From Osmia lignaria lignaria (lineage: Eukaryota > Arthropoda > Insecta > Hymenoptera > Megachilidae), in the NCBI RefSeq assembly GCF_051020975.1, contig NC_135038.1, positions 10,228,001-10,292,000 on the forward strand: a stretch of DNA of 64,000 nucleotides, given 5' to 3'. This document shows positions 1 through 13,553 of this stretch, in pieces. A model generated the notes under the pieces. It was not told where the DNA came from, did no database searches, and saw only the letters and a program-made list of their open reading frames with translations. Positions within the stretch are counted from its first letter, which is position 1. The number at the start of each line of letters is the position of its first letter. Position numbers and translations under genes: made by a program.

Positions 1-267
1 TTGATCAATACACCATTTGTGTCCCGGAGAATCTTTCACAAATTCACTGCCATAGTAATTCAAATTTAATATAATTGAGTAATTAAAAAGCAAAAAAGAA
101 AAATTTTAAATAACAATACTGTTATCTTTATAATAATTACTGTTAGGTGATATGAGATAGCTCATTAAAAATTCAAATTAGAAAATTAATGGTCATTGGA
201 TTAAAATATAAAATTTATGGCTTATAACTTTGAATTTGGATTGTTTCAAGGAGAAATATTATAAATT

Positions 268-287
268 TTATTATTATTATTATTATT
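268..287 (+). repeat. (TTA)n microsatellite
   Basis: About seven perfect TTA/ATT units. Confidence 0.85.
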
Positions 288-1827
288 GGTAAACGCTCCG
301 GGCACTCAGTCCTCTAGGAACCATTGTACCCAAAATATTATAAATTAATAATTGAAAAAGTAAGTGAAATGTGATATGACTTTTTCCAGGAAGTAGTGAT
401 AAAAGTAACCAGAACGTGTAACCTATTTTTAGATGACTTATTTCGTGACCTGGCTAAGTACAAGCACCTTCCATTAGGCGGCACCCCTTACTTTCCTCAT
501 TCAACGTTAATTCCATGTGAATTCGTTTACTCTTTTTACGAGCACGACCACCTTCGTGCCGTTTCCCTTTCGACCATTTCTGTTTACCCCAAGTAAAGAC
601 TTTCACGGATGAAATCTTACAATCAAATGGTTATCAAAAGAAATCGAAAGCAATTCGAGTTGATTCAAAGCGATTTTGTAGATACATACAAAGTACACAA
701 TAGCAATGGAAGAAAAGCCATATATTTAAGTTATGAATACATAACATCAATAAGGAGAAATGAAATGTATACAATGATGATTCAATTAAAGTTAGGCACT
801 GAAAATTGTAAATAAAAAGACTTTTATATATTAGAAAAGTAATACCTAAAGAAATAATTTATAAGTTAGAAAATGAGATGGGAAACTTATTTTTAGTTCT
901 GTCATTGTGAGTTGAAAATAAGATAGAAAGGTATGCAATATTCATGAGGAAATTCTGGAGGTACTTAATTAAAAAGGTACCTCATTCTAGAATTCAATTG
1001 CCATTATGAGTTTATTCCTTAATGAATTTTATTTTAATATATAAAAATTGTAGAAGTTATTAAAAGTTATACTTTAATAATTTTAATACAGAAATGTTAC
1101 TGTTTTAATTTTAATACTGAAAGTTATTTTAATAACTAAAATCCTTTTAATAATTTTAACGTGTTTGAAATATTATTGCTTCCTTTTATTGAATAAATTG
1201 CATTTCTAAAATTTATTAAAATGATAAATGATAGCCTAATGCACATACACAATTAATAGACTTTGACAGGAGTGTATTACAAAATAAAATAAGATAAATC
1301 AGCACTCACACGAAACCAAAAATGCATCTGATTAATCAGCCTCAATATTATCTTCTGACATTTGTTACAGTACCTGACTAGATGAATTATTGGCCATTTA
1401 TTCACGTCACTAAAACCTTGATTTATCATTGACAAAATTTATGGATTATATGAGTGCTTTTAAAGAAGCATAAAATTTCAACATGCACTTTTGTATAAAA
1501 AAAGTGTTATATATGGAAAACATTACGATTTCCTTGATACAATTATTATAAATTTAGATTATTTCTAATAATACTTTTTTTTATCTATCTTATCTTCCAT
1601 TTCCTCCTTTGAAATGGAAAGAATCCTAAAATATGAAGGCGATTCGAATCTCAAAACATTTCCCCATAGTAAAATTACTTGGTCTGATTACATAAGTATA
1701 CAAAGGGAATCTCTTGATGATATAAGCAGAATAGCCTCATCGAGGGTCTCTTAGATTATCTCGATTGTGAAACGAACTGTTCACATAACGATCCAAATAG
1801 ATCGTAAAATAAGAAATGAAAATATAA

Positions 1828-1870
1828 TCTTGGGTCACGATTAACCCAAACTCCGCTGTTCAAGAGTTAA
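1828..1870 (-). mobile_element. TTAA MITE family 1, terminal fragment
   Basis: GGGTCACGATTAACCCAAAC then CTCCGCTGTTCAAGAGTTAA matches the inverse of the family left end. No opposite end was found. Confidence 0.45.
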
Positions 1871-3067
1871 ACTCGTCAGCCGACAAACAGTTTTCTCTAT
1901 GCGAAACCTATCTCAACTGTTGCTTTTCTGATTTCTGCCACAAGGAATTCCAGAATTTCATTCAAAAATCTATCAAAACAAATTTAATCTGAACTCTATA
2001 AGTAAAGTAGATACCACAGTACACACCAGTAGTACATACCACAGATCAATTGTTTATAATTGAAATCTATTTGCTATATCAAGTGTTTTATTAAACGGGA
2101 AGTGATTGCAGACATAATCGTATTTCAATTTGTTTGATATTACAATTTCATTTTATGAAGCGAATGCTTACACTGCTATGCAATGTATGACGCGGAGAAA
2201 AATTTCCTAGAAAAAATTTGGAACACTTTTATGAAATAATTCCTTCGTAATATTTTTCAAATATATTAAACCATAAAAGTGAATTAACAGTGAGACGGGA
2301 ACGAATTCAATTTAATTTTATTTTCATTTTTGAAATTTTATTCTACCCATTTGAATGTTATTTCATAATATATGAAATTTCTTTGTTTAAAAATTTGTGT
2401 GTTTACTTGGAATTAAAATTTATTTGTAAGTGAGTCACGATAGATTTCATCCTATCGCTCGAAATTAATCAATACTAATGTAATTTGAACAGAATCTTCC
2501 AATTTTGTCTATTTGAAATATTTCTTAGGTTCATTTCGGATTTTGACTAAAAAACTGTGAGAAAAATTTAAGTAATAGCTAAGCAGTTTCCGTTAACAAG
2601 TCCAAAAAATAGTAATTTCATTATATTTATACCGGTAACAATAGCTTTCTTTCTGTAAGTAGTGCAGTTCAGAATAAATTGATGCAACTGTAGAGCACAC
2701 GGTAAGCTGCATTTGCATTGAAATGAACCATTTATGCTAACCATTTACATTTCCATGGCTATCTGAGGAGAAAGTAGTTTTTTACGACTACAATGGTTAC
2801 TAAAATTGTTGCTACAATTATTGCAATTATTATCTTGGTTCGTTTAATTGCTATTATTATAATCAAAATAATATTTTTATTTACTTAATTATTTTTTCTA
2901 ATTTTTAACTTTATGTCGACAAATATACCGTAATTTTTCTTTTAAATGAATTTTTATTAAAAATTTCTTTATTATTTTGAGATACAAATAATTGGAATTG
3001 GATATCTGTTAATGGATTATGTAATTAACTGTTTGCTGTAATAAAGAACCACTGAAATTGTATTCAG

Positions 3068-3175
3068 ATAATTGCTGAAACTTTTACGTATTTATTTTTA
3101 TTGTACCTTAAGCTTCAAATTGATACGACAATTAGTATTTTATAAAACTTTTATGTCATGAAATTGTATTACTAT
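3068..3175 (+). repeat. Partial monomer of the ~193-bp repeat
   Basis: AATTGCTGAAACTTTTACG, then TTAAGCTTCAAATTGATACG and ACTTTTATGTCATGAAATTG in the same order as in the 61.5-kb array. Confidence 0.45.
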
Positions 3176-5929
3176 AGAATTTATATAAAATCCAGTAATT
3201 TTTAATACATCTACTTTAACAGTAAAGAATAACCATTTGAGTGGATTAATTTCAGCGATTTCTAACAAGTTGTTCCAAGTTGAGTTTCCTAATTATCACG
3301 GCACAATTTCACGTATCTCGTGTGCCAGCCACTATTCATTAATTATGAATTCCAACTCGTCTAATTATTGGTGTCGAAGAAGATGCCTCCAATCTTCAAA
3401 GTAACTAACTCCAAGCATGAACGTACAAATACGTGTATATTAAAAAGACTTTCCCAGAGTCTTATTCCACGAAGAAGCTTTCCGCTCGCGAATTATACGC
3501 TCCGCGAAGCATACACGCGCAATCCTCCGCAATTTTCTCCAATGAATTTATCCCCTAGAGACCAGACAATCCAGGTAAGTCTATTTTAAACGCAATTTCT
3601 TATAAATTTCTCACGAATTGTGCCTTGATTTCATTTTCCACTAATTTTTGAACCAATATAAAACCATTCATATTCTTCAATAAGCCACAAGTATGCTAGT
3701 GATGCCAGCTATTTCATTAATTAATATTTAAGAAAGAAAGAGAATAAAAATGGTAATTGGCTGCAGAATTTGAATATCAGAATAGCGAAGGGGATTCAGT
3801 CATTCAAGAAGCAAACGAGAAAATCTGCTGAGCAAAGACAATGACAGAAAGCAAAGAACCAATTCGTAAGACACAAGAGGTGGGTTTGAATGTTTCGTTA
3901 GGAGAAGAGTTATTCTGAGAGACGGGCGATAAATTTAGAAGAGCGACGAAAATAAGCCGGAAAGCGAATATGGAACTACCAAGATCTTGTAATGATTTAT
4001 ATTACAGTCGTCTCGAACGACACAGAAGAATAACGAGCGAATTGGGTGATTTGGAATCTAATAAATTTTCGATTGATCTATTTTAGAAAATAGAAAGATG
4101 ATTTTATTTTGAAAATTAATCTATCGTATTTTTAATAATTTAGTATGTTATTTTGAAATATTTAGGTACTACTATAATTAATATTGAAATAAATTTTCAA
4201 GTAATTTTATAATAAAGTGTGTTCCTGATACAATTCCCTTAACAATCGAACCCGCAATCTCGCATGCACGACAGCGAACCTGCTAATTATTTATAAACAG
4301 AGGCAAATTACTCCGGGTACTTTAATAGGCAGCGGATAAAATAGTGAATTTTATTGATGGAGAGCAGAGATGAGAGGTGTATCGAGCATAATTCTCGCAG
4401 TTTCGACACTTCAGGTTATTACCGTGCTACGGTTTTATGTCTCATAGATGTTGCGCTCGTAAGAAATAAAGTTGGCCGCGGGCGTCGAGAGAAATGGAAG
4501 GTGATTCGCGTTTTGCCATAGCCACTTCAAATCGACGATAAACCTATACCATTCGACCATTCGAGTTTTATGAGTATCGCCGAAATTACACAGCTAAACA
4601 GGCAACGCACTTTAATCAAACCCGCATTTCAGTGATCTCGAAACGTGTCACCCGATCGATATTTCCCTGTTTCATCGTATTAAAAGCTTCCTGCGGTATT
4701 TTGCCTAACACTCAAACCGATTAGCGTTATCGACCAGCTACGAATCAATTTTATCACTCGCCCATGAAATATTTCACATTCCTAGCTTTTCTGATGGTAA
4801 CTTAAATATACCCTCATTTGTATCTTTTGAGAGGTATAATATCGTTATAAAATATTCATAATGTATACACAGCGTCGATTACAGTTAGCAGAATGACACG
4901 AATGGGACAACATTGCCCTCCATTTTCTCCACGTTTATTCGCTTAGTGTCAACGAGTATATCAATCTGATGATCAATAATTGATGATTCAGTTTGCTCAC
5001 CTAATTTTGTTCAACGTGGCAGAAACTGATTAGTCATACAGTCAATGATTGGATAAGAAAATTACGATACTTCAGCTAATTTTCAATTTTCAATTTCTAA
5101 ACAAGGAATAATGAAGGTAACAGAGAATGTATTAAATAAAAAATAAAATTACAAGAATCACAAATCCCATGAAATATAAGGCAATGTTAGTGTTATTAAA
5201 CATGACAGAATACTTTGCACCTGTCTTATTTTTTTTTTCACACTAGTCAAATTTTTATTTTATCTTGTTTCTCATTTCTTTCCTCCTTCATTTTTACATT
5301 CAGAGTGCTGCATAGAAATAGAGGAATATACTACTTGCAGAGTGTTTTCGTTTCTAACGAAAAGTTCTTCATGAAGTGTGAAAACGTTGTTCCTTTTCGT
5401 ATTTTCGAGTGTCGGAATTATATAAATTAAAACAAGTGCATTGTGTGATTTTTACAAAATTCCTGCTGCAGAAAAGAATACACGTAACGTAATCTTTTGT
5501 GTAGAGCAGGGAGAATATTGCGCAGCATCACTGAAGTTGCGTTTTCTAAAACAAACGTTTTACTTTTTATGGTTTATTTTTACTGCAACCATGGGGGGCA
5601 TTTACTGAATGAAGCTACAATAACAAACGGTTCTCCCGGATGTTTCATTGCATCCTTCTACTGAAAAGCAACCAGATTTCCTTTGAATATACGTTTTGCT
5701 GACTTCTTGCTTTCGTCATCCTCTGTTCCGCGTAAAATACGCGAATGTTCAAAAAAAATCATTGTAATGTTTGTTTAAAAATCGTAAAAAACTTTCTGAT
5801 GAAATAAAAACAGTTTAATAATACATTGCTTTCAAGAGATTTGTAATTTTATATTTTATTTCACACATTTGTTAATGTCTGTGTTTTTAAGGTCTTTGAA
5901 TAGGGTGGGTCATATTTATATAATTTTAC

Positions 5930-6012
5930 AACTTCAGAATTTTGGAATATCAGAATTTCAAAATTTCGGAACTTTAGTAATATATTTTAGAATCTTAGAA
6001 TTTTTAAATCTT
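5930..6012. repeat. Degenerate AATTTTAGAATTT-type tract
   Basis: GAATTTTGGAATATCAGAAT, then TTTCAAAATTTCGGAAC and TTAGAATCTTAGAATTTTT. It is followed by GGTCCACCTTGACCCCTC, resembling sequence beside other tracts. Confidence 0.5.
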
Positions 6013-6396
6013 TTTTGAAAAGGTCCACCTTGACCCCTCTGCAGTTACGCCAATAAAAATAAAGAAAAATCATTGCAATTCCGAAAAATAATAATATAAA
6101 ATCTTAAACTGAGGCTATTAAAATTAAAAAGTAAAGTGGATTTTAGAAAATCACTGCAAAATAGACTGATGTTTTTTTTAGTAATAAAACCAAAGAGCAG
6201 AGTCACGGAAGGGGAGTACGTAAAGAAGATTAATTATTATCCTTATACTTTCCATCTTTTTTTATTTACTTTACGTTCATTAATCTTCTAGTTCTATTCG
6301 TGTAGAATAAAGTCTTTCGCTTTATAAAATAATAAAATAAAAATTGGCTCATCCTCTGTGAAATCAAATCTATCTTTAATTTAAAAGAACACCCCC

Positions 6397-6716
6397 ATAC
6401 CTCGCTCTACGTCCTAGATACGTTCCGGAAAAGTTTGCCGTAAAGCGAAAAGCCGTATAACGAATCAATTATTTTGATACAAACCCATAGAAATTCAATT
6501 GGATCTGTTTCAATTTTTTATAAAATAATATAGTTTTTACTCCATAAAGCATTTTATTCTTTTTATTTCCTATAAAAATGCTTACATAAAAATAAAAGTA
6601 CAGCATTTTTTGGCCGTATAACGAAACTTTGTGAGCCGTAAATCGAAAAAGGGCCATAATTAAAAAAGGCCTTTATAGCGAAATGCCGTATAAAGAGCGA
6701 CCGTATAGCGAGGTAT
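6397..6716. mobile_element. Tigger/pogo-like MITE, about 320 bp
   Basis: Termini ATACCTCGCTCTACG and CGTATAGCGAGGTAT are inverted copies with one mismatch. The interior repeats CCGTATAACGAA-type motifs near both ends (about 6425-6465 and 6610-6710). CCTCGCTATA-like ends with TA targets are characteristic of Tigger/pogo Tc1-mariner relatives. The overlapping minus-strand ORFs of 62 and 74 codons are non-coding. Confidence 0.6.
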
Positions 6717-9379
6717 AGATGTATTCTGTGACGATACCTTTTGAGAGAAAACATTGCATCAGTTTTTTCATGAAAATGTGATGTCATGTCAATGTTATTC
6801 GATTTCCAATCAAGTATATTGTTCGATTTCTATTGACCTTTGTTTTCGTCTATTTTTGAGGTACTTTCGTTCATTAAAATTATGATATTTCTTTACTAAT
6901 CATAGATTTATGTTTCTTTTTATATACTCTATTTTATTCTGCTTCGTTGATTTTCAAATCACAATCTAATCATTATCATTGACAAAAATTAGGCACTCAA
7001 ATTTTTAAACAGAAGGTTTCCATATATTAGAAGTATAATATAAAAATATAAAAATGTAACATTAGATATAGATTACAGGCTCTGCTGTAAGAGTTAAAGG
7101 ATAATATGGAACCTAGAACATGGAAAGAATACTAACCACTATGTTGACCAAAGTTAGACAACGAATTCATAACATGGGAAACTTATGTCTTCCACTCACG
7201 TTGGAGCACCGACATGAGAATGCATAAATAAAAGTGGACAGTGGAGAGAAAAGGAAACAGAACTCATTTTTCAGGTAATTTATCAGTATTGTTCGTAAGC
7301 TAGCCAGGATATTGGGCGTAGAAATATCACGAGTCCATTGCTGGTCACTCGTTAACGCAATAATAACTGTCGCCAGCAGAGAAATCACGGTTTATGTTAC
7401 GATCAAAATGTAACCGGCGGTTAGTATTTGGCATCTAATACGATGTAAATGATGAAATACACAGAGGGGGTGGGTCCCCCGATTCGATCATATGAAACAA
7501 TTCTCCAAAATTATCCACTACAAGAAATGAATATTTCATACAAAAATTATGTTCCATTAAATAAGACTCTCTTATTCTTCAATAAAACTACCTTGTTTCT
7601 TCATTAAAATTTCGGATAAAGACTCGTATAAACTGAATTATAAATTATTCCAGCATTTAAACAACAGCAGAGGGGTTTAAAAATCGTTGGTTCGCGTTTA
7701 AAAAAGAACGGCAAATCTTTCCCTTGCTGTCACGTAACAAAGCTTACAACCAAATCTCGGCTGCTGTCTTACCATTTCCTGTGACAAATTTCCCCTGGAG
7801 AGCTAAAAATAACGACATCGCGCCCCTAAAACGTTGGCTTGCAACGTGATACCAGAGATTCAGTTTTCTCCGTGCTTGGAAATGCAAAGATCGTTTGGTG
7901 AATTTTCACAGAATGACAAAACCAACGATAGAAAATGCTGAAATATTGAATAATCGGGTGAAAACTTATAATATTCCATAAAAAAAGGATTTGAAGTTGA
8001 AAATTGAAAGCGACGTAATAATAATGGGGTGTAATTAAAAGATTTCCGAGCATAATACGAAGCCCTTGAAAACATTTCATAAACAAGAAAATCGAGTTGG
8101 TGCTGTCATCGTGGAAATAACTCGAGAGAGATTAAAGTGGCGAGGATTTCGTGTCGGTGCTTCAGGCGTCTATTTATTTCTCCTTCTTCCGTTTTCTTTT
8201 TCCTCTCTCATAACTCGATCTTTCTTCGACGACTTCGATGACCGTTTTATTAAGCAGAGAGGATGTCAAAGGAGAAAGACAGTGACTTCCGGCCACTGAA
8301 ATAATTTTTGAACCATCAAAGAGTACTATGGAACAATGATCAGAATTTAATGAACACTAATTAGAAATTTAAAAAAAGGCTATTCTGAATCGAGAACAAA
8401 GCTGTCGAACAAAAGATCAAGAACATTTTCACATTTCTCCCCACTATACGGAGAAATGTAGCACGAAACAATGTTGTAATGAACCAGAAAAGGTTGAAAT
8501 TTATTCGCGAGAAAAAGGTCCACAGCAGAGTGCAGATAATCCGCAAAAAAGTGGATACCTTTTTTCTTCTTCAGTTACGACCTTCTCGTGAAAAGTCCAA
8601 GCATCTAGCGAACAGTACTTCCAAAATTAGTACCATTCTCCCTCGGTTTCATCCCTCTTCACCACGGCTTATTATCTAGCCGTGGATTCAAAAGTAGAAT
8701 TGCAGAGGTTGACCTGGTATCTGAAAATGTTCTTTCATCGTGCCGTCCATAAGAATCGACACTCCTGCTTTCGTATTCTGCTCATCCCACTCGATCAATC
8801 ACAAATGTTTGATAAAAGAGTAACGATATTGCTTCCTCAACTATATTTCATTTTCGTTCTCTCGTCGAGCATGAATGATATATGGCAAGTACTCATTTTC
8901 GAGGGTCCAAAGAAATCGATTTAGGGTACGGAAATCAAACAATTATTATATATTCATAGTATGCGAAAGTGGACAATAAATCATTTCAACCATCACATTT
9001 TATGTTAGCTATTTGCTATCATAAAATAATTCAAAATAAATGATAATAATTCAAATGTCTTCGTCTATAGATGTACCTTTTAAATTAGGTTTCTCTGTGA
9101 ACCAATCAAATTATAGATAGAAGTCAATATGACGTCAAACTAATCTCAAAAGCTGAAACTTGCACTTTTGAATTTTTCTCATTAAATGTTATTAAAATGT
9201 ATAAAACAAAGTGAATAATATTGTGTGGTCTAAAAATAAATTTCCACCCAACACAAAAAAATATTAAATTTGATTTTATAACGAGGGCCTAATAATCGTT
9301 CTACAATATTTTAAGATATTTATTAAAAAACATAATTAATAGAGTCATAAAATATCAAATAATATTCCTGATCAATTGA

Positions 9380-9670
9380 TCATGCTCTAAACATATTTAA
9401 GTACTTTCCATCGTCACATAAAGTACAAAAACAGGAACTCCAGAGTAATGGTTTTACGTTACTATTTGACCTAATTAACTTGTAAACAAGACACGGCAAC
9501 AACTGTGCTTCCTTAGGGATCTCATCAATGTCTAGTGGAAGTATCCTGTTTAAAGCCAAACCATCAGCAACCCCATCAATCTCCCTCGAAAAAGTTGGCT
9601 GTATTGATTTTGACCTAACAGTTCGAGAAAATCTCATTAAAAGCGAGACGAGATCGGGCACACCTTCCAT
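9380..9670 (-). CDS. Uncertain 96-codon ORF
   Basis: It starts MEGVPDLVSLLMRFSRTVRS and ends CFCTLCDDGKYLNMFRA. It is unusually rich in ordinary codons for this A+T-rich region. There is no signal peptide, membrane segment or family I know. An in-frame stop lies five codons before the Met. It could be a decayed mobile-element gene. Confidence 0.2.
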   Translation of the reverse strand: MEGVPDLVSLLMRFSRTVRSKSIQPTFSREIDGVADGLALNRILPLDIDEIPKEAQLLPCLVYKLIRSNSNVKPLLWSSCFCTLCDDGKYLNMFRA

Positions 9671-11102
9671 CCACGAAGATTAATCTCGACACATGTAAAA
9701 AAAAATAGAATTCTACAGCTGACACTAAATGTTCCTTGATCCTCGACATTAGTTTACAACATAAGGTTTCCTTAGAATTTTTCAAATACAATTAATAAAA
9801 TAGTACAGCACTTAGAATTTGGTTTGAACGATGGACTGCTGTAATTTAATTTGATGAAATATTTAAAACGCTATTAGACCTTAGAGAATTGGTCTATTAC
9901 ACCGTTTGGTGATTAAGAAAGTGAACTATGTTTTCAGTGAAAATCCGGTTACGAAGTTTAATTGGTTATTTTACGCTTGTTGCGATTTGTAGAGACATTT
10001 GTAGCCGGGTCTATTAAGGGTGGCTGCTTTGGAAATAGAATGGATGCAACGACCAGGTATTTCACGTAGGATTTCAAGCAGAGTAATGAATGACTCTGTT
10101 TCCAGGATAATATATTACTCTAGTTACTGAATTAGACAAATTTTTTAATCCAATGTGCAGCCATCATTTATTAAAACAAAATTCTAATTTAAATTAAATT
10201 GCTTTACTACCACCGACACATTATTTTAAATAAAAAAAAAAAAAAAAAACAGTTTATTTTAAGCTCTATTAAGGAAAATCATCAGAAATTCCAACTTGGA
10301 ATTCTTTCGTTACGAAATAATACACAGCAAGAAATTCATCGTGGAAGGAATTTGTCTTCCCGTCCAGTAGATACTTTAACTTGGGAAAGTCAATCGAACG
10401 ATCCGTTACAATTCCAGAGAAAGGGAAATACCGGAGAAACAATTTGATCCCATGTTTGAATACACAAATTGCACGAACTGTATTCGAGAAAGAATTTCCA
10501 GAGGTAAACGGATTTTCGTTGGTGTTTTAAAACAATCACGTTTCAATTTGCACATTTTCACCGTAATCTGATCTTAAGTGTCTACTCTCATCTTGATTTA
10601 TGGTACGGCGCCGTTTTCCTTTTACCATCTAACCGAACACTGATTTCCAATCATTTTCCAACAGAGTTTCCTTTTCCTACGGTAACATTGGAAAATACTT
10701 ATTTTTTTTTTTTTTTTGGTTTTATACAGTATCGATTGCCTGGCTCTTTAGCAACAAATTTTCGTTTAAATTTCGATTATGTTGATGAGGATCCGAAACC
10801 TTCTTTCACTTTAATGTTGATTTTATTTCCACAGAGGCGTGTTCTGCTATCAGTATGCGGAACACGCTTCATCTCTGCTTCAGTTATGTTAATCGAGTCA
10901 GCAAATTTTGAGAATTCCCTCCTTTTTCGGGAAAGTTATACATCGCATAACACGACTGTCTGGGCTCTAATGAAAAAACTTTCGAATTCCTTAAACCATC
11001 TCATTTCATATAGTTCGTGTACACTACTGAACATCATAACTTTTTATAGGGAAAAATATGATTTGGGATGAGGTTCCATTACTGCAGAAATGAATTAAAA
11101 TT

Positions 11103-11280
11103 TCTAAGGGCACCTTGATTAGTAAGCTTGAGTCTAAAATTGAAATTTATTCTAAATGCAATTTGGAAAAAGAGCAATAACAAAAAAATTTAATTCAATA
11201 TTTTTTGACATAATAAATTAAAGACTTATGACGGAGCCCCATTCATGACCCGGTGAATGTTTCTGACCCCCTGGAGGACA
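11103..11280 (+). repeat. Dispersed repeat 'CTTGATTGATAAGCTT' copy
   Basis: CTAAGGGCACCTTGATTAG, AAATTGAAATTTATTCTAAA and a right end CTGACCCCCTGGAGGAC, parallel to the 21.0-kb copy. No open frame. Confidence 0.5.
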
Positions 11281-12589
11281 ATATGTGACAAAAGTATGAG
11301 TTATTATACTAATTCTGATTGGCAACTATTGACAACAAACAGCACATGAAAGTGCAAAATAATCTTCGAAATGGGAAATACGGGAGTCGAAAGGGTTAAA
11401 TATAATATTTAGAACTCCCAAAAACTATTCGATTTCTTAAAAAAGCTTCCCTTCTGAAATTCCCTTATAGTGCGAACGGTATTTGCGAAAAAAGTAGAGA
11501 AATGTACTGGGGTATCATCAAGAAACGTTTACCTCTACCCCATTTCCCTGCGAATTTCACCCCCTACACAAGACCCATTTACCCTTTTCTCATCGTACAA
11601 AACCTCCGGGAGCAGTTCGGTCGGACGTGGACGCTTTTGTAATTTATGTTCCTACCTATTCCTCGACCACCAAACATCCGAGTTTCCACGATGTAAGTTA
11701 TATCGTACACGGTATCAGTAAGAATGAAGATTGTGAACGTAGCAAGTTGCGCGGATAAACGAAGAAAAAGGGAAGATAGCAACGTTTGCGTTTATTCCAC
11801 CGGCGAATGAAACAAAGCTTCGGTGCTTTGCCGACCCCCAATGGCCACCCTGGAGCTTCTGATGTTCCCTACCTCCGCGAGAATCTTGTACAGAGAATTC
11901 TGTGATTGATGTTAAACAACCGCGAAGACATTTCGAAGAATGAACAAAGTGAAACAGAGAAATTACATCTGTACAAAATGTTAACACCTTGGGTGCCCTA
12001 GTATAAACTGATAAGACACGTTGTAACATAATTTTGGTTTAATAAAAAATTAAATAATTCGATCGCTGACATCCTCATTTCCTTAAATTGATCATAGGTT
12101 CAGCCAATATTCATGTACCAGTAATTGGAAAAAGATAAATTAAACTCGCATCAGAGGCAGTTTAAAAATGTCATATTTATTTATTATCGTCAGGATGATC
12201 AAAGTTGATAATTTCAACGTTTCACGCACAGATGATGCAGGAGTTTAAGAGATGAGCTGGAAAATGTGGGAAATTGCAGCGAAACGAGAAGCATAATTTA
12301 CAGAAGGTAAACAGCGAAGCTAGGATAACGCAGATGTTCCTACGAGTACAGCCTTGATGGCCTTGCATTTTCGATTTGACAATCTACGCCTGCAGCAACA
12401 CAAGTAGCGCCTGAAGAAGCGAAGAAAGAAAGACATGTTTTCAAAGCCTCTCAGCTCGTCCATGATACAAAAGAATATTTTTTTGAAAGGTGACGAGGAG
12501 TAAAGGTAAAAAGGAGTTGTAAGAAAGTGCGCTAGCGCATCTTGAGGAAATATCTCTAGTTGGACGTTCATTTTTGATACAATTTTAGA

Positions 12590-12735
12590 AGTTCAGAAAG
12601 TTTTACTTTTCGAGTTTTGGCATTATAGGACCTTAAGATCTTAGCAATTCAGAATTATAAAATTTTGTAAATTTACAACTTTGAAATTTTAGGATTTTAG
12701 GATTTTAGACTTTTAAAATTTTGAATATTTTTAAA
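12590..12735. repeat. Degenerate AATTTTAGAATTT-type tract
   Basis: About 145 bases of imperfect 8-12-base units around ATTTTAGGATTTTAGG and AAATTTTGAATATTT. Similar tracts occur at 5930-6012, 14640-14780 and 41850-41965. Confidence 0.55.
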
Positions 12736-13304
12736 TAAAAAAAATTACACAAACTTTCTTAAAGGATACCTTTTTAAATATAAAACCACGCGTCAAAGAA
12801 AAAAAAAAATTAATTAACTTTTTAGAAAAAATTCTAAAAGATATAAATTCTTTTCAACCCCCTAAATAGGCTTCACCCACTGATCGATCGCCTTAGGGTT
12901 GAATAAGCCTCGTTTTAATTACACGATTTTAAAGAGAAGGAAAATCTCGCTGTAATTAAAGTAAAAAATGTTTAACGGACACGATCTATAATACCTTTTA
13001 CTTAGATTTTAAAAAGGAAGAAGGAAGAACGAACTTTTGTAGGATAGTTTAACTAATTCCTCTGGCAAAAGGAAATTTCGTATCACAGATAAAAATGGTT
13101 ATCTTAGTGAGCTTTAATTGCTCTCTACATAATTAACCTCGACCACGTAATTAGAAATCTTCAGCAGTACTACTCAGCTTTCAACCGCTACTTTTTAATC
13201 AAAATAATTTACGGTACGTCTCAAACATTTCAGTATGCTTTATGACAAATATTCTTGTTCTCACAATAAAAATAAAAATATTAATTATAAATAAAATGAC
13301 TCAC

Positions 13305-13553
13305 CTAAAGGATGTCACCAGTACTGGCAGCTCTCGTAGTTTTCGTCAATGGTCCCAGTTGCCTGTTTTGATCGGGCCGAGGTCTACAGTAAATGATTTT
13401 TCGAAATGCTTTTCGAAAACTGTCGCTCAGGAAAGCGTAGAGGATAGGATTGACACAGCTGTTCGTGTATGCCAAAATGTGACTGGCTATTTGCACCATA
13501 ATCGTCGCTGATGTCAATGGATACACGTTTAGTGACTTTGTTACCAGGATTAC
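13305..13553 (-). CDS. AstA-R: AstA receptor coding exon 4 (TM7 and C-terminal tail)
   Basis: The acceptor is a T-run followed by GCAACAG. The exon has 83 codons including the stop. TM7 carries NSCVNPILYAF (NPxxY), then the helix-8 sequence SDSFRKAFRK, a tail Cys, and a TKTTR-containing end finishing GDIL. The TAG stop is immediately followed by GTGAGT, so the exon may be spliced exactly after its stop codon into a 3' UTR exon. Confidence 0.93.
   Translation of the reverse strand, partial: VILVTKSLNVYPLTSATIMVQIASHILAYTNSCVNPILYAFLSDSFRKAFRKIIYCRPRPDQNRQLGPLTKTTRAASTGDIL

Larger units (their letters stand above)
1..6396. other. No supported gene; A+T-rich sequence with repeat fragments
   Basis: Only short frames of random character are present. 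The one splice-like item is CCAGACAATCCAG before a perfect GTAAGTCT donor (exon end 3573) on the plus strand, closing a 69-codon open stretch from 3368. No acceptor or family supports it. A MITE fragment and a satellite monomer are listed separately. Confidence 0.6.
6717..13304. other. No supported gene downstream of the AstA receptor
   Basis: This stretch contains A-runs (10232-10249), a T-run near 10705, dispersed repeats and a degenerate tract. The 127-codon plus-strand ORF at 10688 begins in a poly-Phe T-run and looks random. A 3' UTR exon of the receptor may lie here, given the donor at its stop codon, but I could not place it. Confidence 0.55.

Noticed and set aside
6469..6787. Two overlapping minus-strand ORFs at 6.5-6.8 kb
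   Set aside because: They lie within the Tigger-like MITE and consist of its repeated motifs.
10688..11071. 127-codon plus-strand ORF
   Set aside because: It begins in a T-run giving poly-Phe, has no recognisable domain, and has no splice or promoter context.
11715..12029. 104-codon minus-strand ORF
   Set aside because: No motif or splice context; the overlapping opposite frames suggest chance in a slightly GC-richer patch.
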